DNA of 64,000 nt from Toxorhynchites rutilus septentrionalis (Eukaryota; Arthropoda; Insecta; Diptera; Culicidae). Positions 11,384 through 21,289 of the stretch are shown piece by piece. The stretch covers positions 7,070,380-7,134,379 of the forward strand of contig NC_073746.1 in assembly GCF_029784135.1 (NCBI RefSeq), given 5' to 3'. Made by a program: the position numbers and the translations under genes. Below the pieces are notes generated by a model, which did no database searches, was not told the DNA's origin, and worked only from the letters and a program-made list of their open reading frames with translations. Numbering within the stretch: position 1 is the first letter of the stretch; every line of letters starts with the position of its first letter.

Positions 11384-12115
11384 GGGGGTATTCTAGTCTA
11401 GAAATCTGAAAAAATCGAAATTTTTTTTTACCATATTTCTGTAGTTTAGGCATTCAAGAATATACTCTAGAAAGGACTTATCGAAAATCCTATTATTTAC
11501 CTAGTTAGAGCCATCTTAGTGATGTGGTATCTAACCTGTTACGGCCATCACAATGAACTTCAAACGCGTTTCTCTCGGAACTAGTTTTTTTCTAACTGGC
11601 GTACACGATATCTCAAGTTCTACTGAACCGATTTATGTCAAATTTATATGAAAATAATCTGCATACATCTCTCTATCGCATGAACCAATAAAAAATTATA
11701 ACTTTTTAATTTTACTATTTTTAAAAAATCGGTAAACGCAAAAAAAAACGTTTTAAACAGCATTTTTGTTTTCAAACGGCCGCCATTTTGTTAAAACCCA
11801 TGTTTTTGACTTGTCCGAGGTTCATGCCATAGCGACATCTTTACTGATTCAGAATCTGTTCGATTTTTTTGTTTCAGATAACCAGAAGGACTGGAATCGT
11901 GTACGCCATGGCACAACTTTTTTTTGAACACCCTCACTTCACCAGCATGTAACTATTCTAATTATGAATATTTTTTTTCCGTCCTATTTTTGTTTTATTG
12001 TTGAAAGATAGATAAACGAATAATGATATAATGGATAGTAAAAATATTCTTTGTTTTATTTTTACGGAGTTCGAAAAAACGTCCGAAATTCGTGTCTCTA
12101 CACTAGAATATCCCC
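11384..12115. mobile_element. TTAA-flanked MITE (piggyBac-like target site)
   Basis: The ends are GGGGGTATTCTAGT and, inverted, GGGGATATTCTAGT, flanked on each side by TTAA (11380-11383 and 12116-12119). The five homologous positions in the 21-27 kb array read GCATACTTAAGCGATATT with no insert, so they are natural empty sites. The 732-bp interior is AT-rich with no transposase. A TTAA duplication is typical of piggyBac-type transposition, and the superfamily is inferred from that. Confidence 0.85.
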
Positions 12116-12410
12116 TTAAGCGATATTCTGGTGGTGAAACGCATTCATTTTTCGCGAGGATATCGACTGAACAACATCGTTGCTGGATGATTTGGACAAG
12201 CTGGACGGCGAGGGATCGAGTGATTCATTACCTGACCTGACCTGAAACGCATTCAGTTTGATTCGAACTGTGAGGGAGCGCAGAAAAGCCGAACTATCAG
12301 GAGAAGAAGAGAAGGTTACCAAGAGAGAATCAGCATCGAAAATCAAATAATCACTAAATCAAAAATAGTCCTACGTCACCCTTGCGGCTATATCACAGAT
12401 ATAACCCACT

Positions 12411-14290
12411 TCCTGTTTTTTTTTTCTATTTTCCTTCTAACTATGACAATTTTTTATAGAGTTTCAGAAAAAAAAATTAAAAATTTTAATTTTTCATCAA
12501 ATACACCATTTATTTTATTCAAAAAAAACTGCATGATCTTACAAAGTAGAACCTTAACTTTTACGTTTACAGTGAAAAATTTATCATCTTCTAGCGATTT
12601 CAACAGAGTTTTTTACCGGCGTTATAAAATCGTGGTTTTGTTACAAAAAATGACATGTTTAGCAGCCTTAAAAATGAAGTATTTCCAGATACCTTTAGAA
12701 GTTTATGGTTGAGTAAAATATTGAAATAATATTCCAAGTGCACCGAAAATAAAAAAATTCTCGTCAGTGGCAATATATTCGTCACGGTCTTATAAAGGGT
12801 GAAACAATTGGTGGCAATTTGAAGTTGGAGTTGCCATTTCCTGTGAGCTCCAAAAACGATGGTGGCAATATTTCCGTCGCTGTCTGGTAAGCTCACTCTA
12901 TTGTTGGTATAAAAAAGCGGAACAGTATAGCTCTAAAATCGTAGTTTTTTTTTACATATAAATTAATCCCAAATCTATATCATACACTTCTAGCGGCCTT
13001 AAAAAAAATGAATGTTTCCAAATACTCCTAAAAAACAATATTAAAACAATTTTCCTAGTGCAGCAAAAAAAATAATTTTTTGTGGGTGGAAATATAGCCA
13101 CTGACTTTTAAAGGGTTAACTCTTTATAAAACCGTGGAAACTAGGCAAGGAATCGGCTCAACTTCAGAGAACATAATCCTTACATGAGGAAGAACACAAA
13201 TTTATCTCTGATAAAAAAATAAACTTTTGAAACAGTTGAAAAAAATTGGTGGCAACATAGTTGCCTCTGTCCGTTAATTCTTTATCAGGGCGTGGCAACT
13301 ACATCCAAAAAAAAGATTAGAGGAACAGAGTGCGAAGTCTGAAATTTTGAGTGATTTTTGACATGCTGTATCTTCGTGAAAAAATAACTCATATCGATGG
13401 GATGTACATTATAAAAATCCTGTTTTTGGCCCTGAATACGTCGAAATTTCATAAATAATTAGTAAGAAGTTCCAGGGACCCTGAGAAGGTTTAATGGCTT
13501 GCGTGGTTTTGTAAAATCATTTCGAGAAGCAACGATTCTCTCTTGCCTTTGCGAGAACAATACACAAATTGGTCATGTGCCGCAATTTGTTTCTTTATAT
13601 CAATGCACGCATTGCACTGATTATTTAACGAGAGGCATATTCCGTGCATCGCCGTTCAACAAGCATCAAACACGCGTCTAACAGATGCACACAGTTGCAG
13701 TGATAAAAATGAAACATCGCGAGAATGACCGTTTATGAAAATCGTTTCTCGACTCTCGGTTAAAACCGTCAACAAAGCTAGGAGCTTGTTGCATCTGAAC
13801 AGAGCCAGTGCGCACGAGAGTAAATACGAATGGCAACTAAAATTATCGAAGGTGTGCTATTCACATGTACAGGTAATAAACAGGTTCTAAGTTTCACGCA
13901 ACGAAAACAAGCAACATACACAAAGCCAAACGCTGATGGCTAGAAGCGTGGAGTTTACTTCGCAAATATTCTCTTTTCGCTAGCCCCCTTCGTTGTTTCT
14001 ATTCTAGCGGGATTCTAGCATAAGTTGCTCTTTATTGACAGCTCTGTTTGGGAAAGCACACAAATGGACAGAACAAATGTATGAGGAAATGGGAATGCTT
14101 CCAATTTTCATCAATTTAAACCATATACAGACTATGGGATTGTAATGTATAGCATATCAAACAAATCTTAGAAAATTTCCGATTCGATTGGTATGCAAAT
14201 CGTTAAAATGCTTTTGCAGCAAAAATAGTTATCAACATTAACTTTATTTCATAAAAACGTGACCTGTTTTCTGATTCGACACCCTTAATG
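12411..14290. other. AT-rich sequence with loosely repeated words, no gene
   Basis: Between 12740 and 13310 a motif of the form GGTGGCAAYATA(G/T), followed by a phrase such as TCTTTATAAGGG, recurs about four times with substitutions, suggesting an old degenerate tandem repeat. About 13480-13540 is a relative of the 8.8 kb repeat. About 14040-14280 is paralogous to 58850-59040 (GTATGCAAATC, AGCATATCAAACAAATCTTA). A palindrome variant GACGTAGTTTTACGTC lies at 14294-14309. No gene is supported. Confidence 0.5.
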
Positions 14291-14309
14291 AAAGACGTAG
14301 TTTTACGTC

Positions 14310-15140
14310 AAAAAAAAACTTGCTATGAATTGCTTTGCGATCCCTGCTTGTCGTCAAAGCTAGACGTCATAGTTGAGAGTGTATAAGTGAATCGTGCCGC
14401 TACACACTTCGAGTCCAGGTTACCTTGTCATAAATGTACCCTGGTGGCATCCTCTCTCCTTTCGGCTATGTTCTCTCGCACGAAATGCGCGCCGCGACGG
14501 AACTCTAGGGGAAATCAACAGAACACAACAAACAAAAATGAAATCAAAATAGAAGCGTCGTCTGCTCCGCCACCATACAATGGACTCTCGAGCTATGTAC
14601 AGTTAGTCCACGAAGAACGTTCGTCGCGATTGGATGCGAGTGTTTTCTGTGTTGTGGGTGTTGGTGCTCATCGGTGATAGTTGAAAGTGAAGAGGGTATC
14701 CTCGAGGTTCGGAAGGCGATACTGATGCATCCTTTTCTCATCTTGAGCGAGTATAATTCATTGTTCGTTTAGCATATTTGTGCATTATTGGATGCTGCGT
14801 TTATCTCGCGTGTTGTGCAAATGAGGTTTATGTGAGGGAGAAGTGATACATTACGCTTTTATGTGTGCTCTCACAGGTGCATTTCTACAAGGGAAGATCA
14901 TAAGTTAAATCGCCGCAAAAACAATTTGTGAGAATTGTTTTTGTTTTTCGAGTTTGGATCTGTTTCATCTCCTAGACAGAATAATATTGAAAAAAAGAAA
15001 AGGATATTCATCCAGTGCTGTTTGGATTATATTCTTCTGTGGCCACGGAACCGCCAACCGCGTCTCGTGTATGGATTCACGTTCTTACTGAGTCAGACGT
15101 GTTTTGGACTACTCATCAAAAGGTTAGCATCGTTGTTTTG
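14310..15140. other. GC-richer, apparently single-copy segment
   Basis: The segment has no repeat partner in the window and contains open frames of up to 96 codons (plus 14387-14677) with no recognised domain. It could be a non-coding or 5' exon of a host gene with long introns. I find no decisive splice or coding signal. Confidence 0.3.
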
Positions 15141-15146
15141 ATACTA

Positions 15147-16374
15147 AAGGGTGATCATTCACAACAAGGTATTTTTTTTCAATAGGGTTTTTTTATAGAT
15201 CTCGCGTGAGTTCTGGTAAACTGTCATCGTGGTTTCGTTCAGTATTGTTTGCCATTTCATCATGGAAAGACTTACACCGCAACAATGTCTACAAATTGTT
15301 CAGCTGTATTATCAAAATCAGCGTTCTGTGAAAAAAGTTTTTCGTGCGCTCAGACCGCGTTATGGTCGACATAATCGGCCTACCGAAGCTATTATTCGGC
15401 ATACCATCAACAAAATTGAATCCGAATATTCATTATTGGATTAGAATACTCGACCGTATAGACCATGTCCAGTAAGAAGTATTGAAAATATAGCGGCAAT
15501 AGCAGAGAGTGTATGTTCTGCACAGTTCTCAGCAACTTGGCATGTCGTATGGAACAACTTGGCCCATTTTAGGGATGGATCTTGAATTGAAAGCATTCAA
15601 AATAAAGCTCGTACAAAAATTGAAGCCAAATGACCTTCCTGCACCTCACCGTTTTGCTGATTGGGTTCTCGAATAGACCGAAGAAGATCCGCTGTTTTCG
15701 ACCGAAATTTTGTGACGCATTTCTGGCTCAACGGTTACGTCGATAAGCAAAATTTCCGCATTTGGGATAAAGAGCAACCAGAACATGTTCAAGAACTACC
15801 GTTACACCCAGAGAAAACAACGGTCTGGTGTGGTATATGGGCTGGTGGAATCATCGGTCCAATTTTTTTTAAAAATGACGATGGCCGAAACGTAACTGGT
15901 GCTCGCTACAGCACCATGATATCGGATTTTTGCTACCTGAAATTGAAGCTAATGATCTCGGCGACATTTGGTTTCAACAGGACGGGGTCACTTGCCATAC
16001 AGCTCGTGAAACAATGAATTTATTAAGACGTCATTTCGGAGAGCCGCTGATTTTCTGGGACTTTTTTCTTTGGGGATTTGTTAAGTCTAAAGTCTACGCT
16101 GATAAACCAGCTACGATTGAAGCTCTGGAAGCCAACATCACACGTGTTATTCGCGCCATACCGGTCGAAATGCTTGAACGAGTGATTGAAAATTGGACTT
16201 TCAGAATGGACCACCTAAAGCGTAGTTTTGGCCAACATTTGAATGAAATTATTTTCAAAAAAAAAAAAAATTGGCAAAGAATGTCCTATTAAATCATAAA
16301 TAAAGATTTTGAGCTCCATTTACATGTTTGTGTTTTTTTAACAATTAAAAAAAAACACCTGGTTGATCACCCTT
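15147..16374 (+). mobile_element. mariner/Tc1-type DNA transposon, decayed
   Basis: The terminal inverted repeats start AAGGGTGATCA (15147-15157) and, inverted, end TGATCACCCTT (16364-16374). Weaker homology continues inward (AAGGTATTTTTTT against CAGGTGTTTTTTT). A TA dinucleotide flanks each end, the target duplication of this superfamily. Length (1,228 bp) and a single transposase frame fit a mariner-like element. The transposase is broken, so the copy is not autonomous. Confidence 0.92.
15262..16292 (+). pseudogene. mariner-like transposase, frameshifted and deleted
   Basis: The reading starts with MERLTPQQCLQIVQLYYQNQ, the helix-turn-helix N-terminus of a family widespread in insects. 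It continues past a stop near 15442 with remnants such as SYGTTW, LKAFKIQLVQKLKPND and WLNGYVDKQNFRIW. The first catalytic Asp block (normally TDEAHFWL) is damaged by a small deletion and frameshift at about 15700-15720. The second block DIWFQQDGVTCHTARETMN is intact. A deletion removes the conserved stretch before the last block, leaving LIFWDFFLWGFVKSKVY. The C-terminus EALEANITRVIRAIP, NWTFRMDHLK is kept. It is inactive as it stands. Confidence 0.9.
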
Positions 16375-16379
16375 TATAA

Positions 16380-18685
16380 GATGGCGTGGAATATTAAGTG
16401 ACTTGTAACTTTGTAAATATTGTGGGGATTATTTATTCATGGCATTATTTTCGAACATTGGACTGAATCGTTCGGAGTCCTTAAACTTGTACTATAAACA
16501 GATGATCGGGAGCAATCATGAGTTCACTTAGAGGAATAATTGTAGCAACACTTTTTATTCTCAATATTTCAAATAACATGTAAAAACTCAAATTGAAATG
16601 AATATGTACTGATGATCTGACTACGATGGAACACAATTACCTCTGGATAACGTTGTTGATAAACACACACAGCTCTTCGAACGCGAGAGAAATTTATTAT
16701 CTTCAGGAGGAGGATTCCAGTTGTTTACCAGGTTTGTTTGTGCATCGTTCCAAATCCTTAGGTATACTTGATAACTGGTACATTAGGCGGTGAAATTGTT
16801 CATTAGCTGTGGGATAAATGTGAGAGTGGGGAGCAGTCTGAGGTGTTTTCCACACGACACGTTAGTTTCTGTGGCAAGGTTCACAAGCATTTCACAAACA
16901 GAAGCGTTGAACTGTTGTTGGAAACGGTATCACACATTTGTGTAGCACCTGTACGACGGATTATTTTGATAGGATGAATTTTGAGTTAGAATGACGAAAA
17001 CAATATTTTTGTCTCAAATTGCATTCGATTCGTTTTTTTCACTGTCTCTGTTATCACGAAATAATAGCAAAGTCGATGGGCCGATGCTATGTGTGGAATT
17101 CAAGATTATTTACTGATTGCAGAGAATGAATATAGTGTTTCGTCAGATTGCTTTACCTATAACTATTCACAGTTCATTACGTAAAGACAAGGCGATACAT
17201 TATTGAAAGTGATCCATCATTTTGATGAGGAGGCACAGCTATTGTTCTCTTCCGCATTCGTATTTTATACACCGACGCTAGAGTTAGGTGTAACACTAGG
17301 TAACACATAAAATGCCTTCGTGTTTCTTTTATAAGTTCAGACTCCACAACTGATTAATTGAATTTAGAATTTTCAAAAATCACGAAAGAATCAAATTTTC
17401 TTAGAGAGGGTGGCTTTATCTGAATTCATCGTCCATGTTTTGGAATAAATCTAGTTTCGGAACGGAACGGGAAAAAGAATAATGGTTCCTAATTTTGATG
17501 TTTATTGTGTCGATTATAGTTATATTTATATTGAATTGAAAATACTCTTTAAAAAAAAGTTTTGAAAGGTCTCAAGACATTTGAGTGTAGTACACATACT
17601 TCGTGATTTTCATTCCGGAGTAATCTATTTAGTCTGTATACAACTGAAAAAATGTTAGACGAAAAAGTTGAGTTTTAGATTCACATCAGTAGAATTTAAT
17701 GTTTGGTAATTTTCTGTATTTTCTCAACCTAGAAACGATAGTCATTTCGAACATGAACATCGTGACAGTATCTAACAAAAAAAAAACCTTGGTGGGAGCC
17801 TGAAATAGGAACATCAACCTATCACTGTCTATTTTTATTCTTATAAAGTAAAAATCAGGAAAATTCAGAATCATTTTGGAAAAAATAGACGAAATCGAAT
17901 GTCCAGGATATCAGGATATCAGAAACGTTTCGAGAAATCTGAGAAAAATCAAGAAGGTTGGCATCACTGCAACTATGCATGATTCTGAAAGAGTTTCTCT
18001 TCGATTGTGTGAGTTTTTTGAACTGTCTTAACAGGACATAAACAAGCTTTCTTCACATGTCCTCACCATGATAGACACAAGTTTTGTTAACAAATTGACA
18101 AATGTTTCGTTAACATTCAATTTAAAAAAGCTATGCAATTCTTCGAAGTGTTTTTACAAAATACGATTGCAGCATTCATCGAGGGGAACAACATTAGTTC
18201 AACGCAGCTTCAAGACGCTGCGCGTATGTTACTATCGATCCCAACGTGATCGATTTGTGTTTCCACTAGCTAAGGTGATATTAAGGTGTATCGTTTTAGA
18301 GGCTACGCTAAGCCAAGGTGTTCGGAGGAACAACATTTATGTAAATGCAATATTTATCCGAATGCATCATTTTCCCGAAAGTAACCTCTACCCAAAAGCA
18401 CCATTCACAGCTATATTAGATTAAAAGTAATTTTTTTATTTAATCCTAATAAGCGTTTTCAAAATTATAACATTCATACAATAACTGGTATCCAAAAACT
18501 CGTATATTGCGTAGAGAAAAAAGTTGATGAAAATACAGATTTTGTGCAATTAAAAAAACTCAATTCAAATACTACACACAATCATAGATTGTAGGATTGT
18601 AGGCAAAACGATTGATCATTGCGTTGGGGGGAAACGAGTGACTAGTAAAATCGAAGTAACATACCCATTTTAATCGTCAAATTGT
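16380..18685. other. AT-rich intergenic sequence, no gene seen
   Basis: No open frame has a recognisable domain. The 118-codon plus frame 18068-18424 has no motif. No repeat from elsewhere in the window was matched here. Confidence 0.45.
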
Positions 18686-18689
18686 TATT

Positions 18690-18950
18690 GACGTAGGAAT
18701 ACGTCTTTCGGGAACATATTGGGGTACAAATTGAAAATCGAAAATCGAGCACATCGTGAAAATTGTCCAATATGAAACGCTTATTGCTCAGCCATTTTAT
18801 GATGGATTGATGAAATTTTTGCGTCAATCGATTTCGGTACTCCATAACATTTTTTTATATTGAAGAAAATAATATATGTCATGAAACTAACTATCGAACA
18901 ATTGAAAAATCTCAACCCCTATCCTACGGGAATACCCAGTTCTGATTGGT
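18690..18950 (+). repeat. Palindrome-headed repeat, copy 1 (partner at 29.1 kb)
   Basis: It begins GACGTAGGAATACGTC (18690-18705) then TTTCGGGAACATATTGGGG, and matches 29089-29370 over its length. Shared blocks include ATGAAACTAACTATCGAAC and GTTCTGATTGGTCGA. It is the same orientation in both places. No protein is encoded. Confidence 0.75.
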
Positions 18951-18954
18951 CGAA

Positions 18955-19140
18955 ATTGACGACACATGCAGCGGTTCCCTAACAAAGACATCAAAACCAA
19001 GCTGCCTGGGGGAAATCGACATTACAAAAACATTGAAGGGAGAGGGGGGGAACTTTTGCTCTCACCGAAATGTGTTTCCTAACAGAGACATCAAAACCAA
19101 GCTGCCTGAGGGGAATCGGCATTGTAAATATATGCATGTC
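18955..19140 (+). repeat. Two-unit direct repeat
   Basis: The block CTAACAAAGACATCAAAACC plus AAGCTGCCTGGGGGAAATCG (from about 18978) recurs about 102 bases on with few changes (CTAACAGAGACATCAAAACC, AAGCTGCCTGAGGGGAATCG, from about 19079). It is a short local tandem duplication. Confidence 0.7.
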
Positions 19141-20130
19141 GGGGGCATTTTTTTATTGCAAGTAAGATGAGTGATAGGATTAATTCTAGCAAATAAAATT
19201 CAAATTTGGAGCTTTAATGTTGGTTGCCTTGTGAAATTTCATATCAATGACCGATCGTGTATTGTGAAAAGCAGCAGTTGTGTTATAAATGACTTGATAT
19301 ATGAAATGATTCATTTAAAATTTCATAAATAAAATCCAAGGTGTGCTCCAGGTTTAAGCTGTCTGTTTTGTTGTGTTCATTTTCATCCAAGGAAAGTTTA
19401 TACGGCGAGAGAAATTGGAAAAGTGAAGAAATATTACAAAAAGTGATTTCCCATATGCTTTACATATAGTATTGGTTGTTGTTATTCCAATTAAAATTCG
19501 CATTGGGTTGAATAAACACTCAGAAAGTAAATATTATAAAAGAAAATTACCTTTTCCATTTCAAATATGTTTTCTCTCTATTAAAGTAACATGTTTTTAC
19601 TGATGAGAAAAATTGATAATTGTGTTTGGTATTGGTAATTATCTTATATTACATTGGTGAGTTTTTTTTCTTTAGTACATAATACAGGAGACATCTCGTC
19701 TAGGATCACAGAGGGCGGTTTCATCATATCTCGTTCCACTTCGGTATCTTTATTTGATAGCACCATCCAACGACTGTTTGCCATCCTTCTATCATCATCA
19801 CTCGGTAAACACTGGTGGAGTGAACAAACAATACCCAACAACCAAAAAAACGGCCCTTTTCAGAGCCACCAAGTCATTATCAAAGAGTTTAACGATGTAA
19901 TTCTTCATACATATCCAAAATCAACAGATAGCCTAACGAAATTCTACGTCAACTGTGCGGTCGTGTGACTTTTTTACTATATTCACTGTTTATGTCTTAA
20001 GCAAAAAAATCCTGGATAAATTCCCTGTCAACACAACATATGTCGCAATAACGGTTTTGCGTAATAAGAGTTTGAAAACTCCTAATAAATCGTTACATTT
20101 TTCGTAGAGTTACCCCCCTATATAGAAATC
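19141..20130. other. AT-rich sequence with one histone-like stem-loop
   Basis: No gene is recognised. The 104-codon plus frame 19654-19968 spans the stem-loop at 19852-19871 and shows no histone or other domain. Confidence 0.4.
19852..19871 (+). other. Histone-mRNA-like 3' stem-loop
   Basis: GGCCCTTTTCAGAGCCACCA has the stem-loop core and the ACCA flank typical of insect histone mRNA 3' ends, with one stem mismatch. No histone ORF is found upstream. Confidence 0.5.
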
Positions 20131-20133
20131 AAA

Positions 20134-20300
20134 GACATAGTCCTATGTCAAAACCACATGTGAGAAGCCGCCTTTCCTACAGCGGGTCGGCAGCTGACTC
20201 GGATTGCGTCACCTAGACGGCTTGGGACCGCCTCCTCGTTAGATGGAGTCTTCGTCCCCATGACATTCACATCAGAATAAATTTCATTAGGACAAAACAA
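20134..20300 (-). repeat. Palindrome plus inverted copy of the 6.5 kb repeat
   Basis: GACATAGTCCTATGTC (20134-20149) is a palindrome variant that keeps its symmetry through paired changes. It is followed by the reverse-complement relative of 6515-6660. This shows the 6.5 kb repeat belongs to the palindrome-ended group. Confidence 0.55.
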
Positions 20301-20952
20301 ATTCATGAATGTAAATGTTGTATGTTCAAAAATTAGACATCCAGTAAATCTGTAGAGATAAGGGAGATATATAGATGGTGGAGTGGGTTAGTAAGATGTC
20401 TGCAATTCCAGGTGATATTGTCATGGACCACAGTGTCAGTGTGTGTGACGTGAAATATAGTCTGCAAACGAACATTGTTTCACCGAAAAAGCTACTATTC
20501 CAGATGACTTAGAATAAAACTAATAATAAGAATAGAACAATGGAAAGAACCCACCACACCGTAGCTATCCATTAAAAATAAATCAGTCTATTGATTTCAT
20601 GTGTAATTTACCTCAAAATATCACGAAATCGTAAATATTTTAGCATTTCATTGTTTCTTCCCCATAAACTTCATATTCAGTGTAATCAATGACGACATTT
20701 TTTATTTGTTTATTGATCCAATATACTCCCTCTGTTATTCCACCCTGTTATGTGTCACACTGATATTCATTAATCATTTTCAGTTGGAAAGTTGAACCTC
20801 CTGCCGAATGCAAAGTTTTGTTTTTTGTTCGTTACAACCCGTTTGACGGTTATGAGTACATATTACAAACGGCCCTTTTCATGGCCACCATTTGGAGTTG
20901 TAAAAGAGGTAAAATAACAGATTTCTGAACAATGGAAAGAATTCAATAAAAA
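20301..20952. other. AT-rich sequence with one histone-like stem-loop
   Basis: No gene is seen. A clean stem-loop GGCCCTTTTCATGGCCACCA lies at 20871-20890 with a 5-bp GC-rich stem, but no histone coding sequence accompanies it. Confidence 0.4.
20871..20890 (+). other. Histone-mRNA-like 3' stem-loop
   Basis: GGCCCTTTTCATGGCCACCA: the stem GGCC pairs with GGCC around the CTTTTCAT core, followed by ACCA. It is the strongest flank match among the stem-loops seen, and it is orphaned. Confidence 0.5.
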
Positions 20953-21113
20953 AACATCAATTTGTGTTTTATTATTATTTTGGATAATGTTTTAGAAAGC
21001 ATTGAACTTTATTTCCTAAACTCTTTTTTGGAAGGTTTAATGGCCCTGCAAAGCGCCTTGTTTTATGGAATGGTTCCAATTTAGAAAACTTAGTACTCGT
21101 GGTTTTGAAAAAA
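20953..21113. repeat. Dispersed repeat, copy 2 (of 8790-8960)
   Basis: It is nearly identical to 8790-8960. It carries the same minus-strand stem-loop in damaged form (GGCCCTGCAAAGCGCC, 21042-21057) and ends abruptly where the expanded element begins. That suggests the element inserted into an older copy of this repeat. Confidence 0.8.
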
Positions 21114-21289
21114 GAGGAAGTGGGTTATATCTATGGTATAACCGCAAGGGTGACGTAGGACTATCGTTGATTTAGAGATCATTTGTTGGAAGTTGAATCT
21201 GAATTCATTCTGAATGAATGAATATTTGGAGAACTTCGAAAACGAGAGCGTTACGTTGGAGCCACAAGGTTTTATGCATCCAATATTGG

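Larger units (their letters stand above)
10550..12410 (+). mobile_element. Simple copy of the promoter-bearing repeat element
   Basis: One end is the palindrome GACGTAGGACTACGTC (10550-10565) followed by CTTTCATTTCTATACCGGGG. The other end is TAGTCCTACGTCACCC (12366-12381) and a GGGTTATAT-type tail read on the minus strand. The same order, inverted, bounds the expanded copy at about 21123-26966. The interior holds a TATA+Inr promoter, one unit of the 512-bp type, and a 732-bp MITE at 11384-12115. There is no transposase, so it is non-autonomous. The mobilising family is unknown. Confidence 0.75.
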
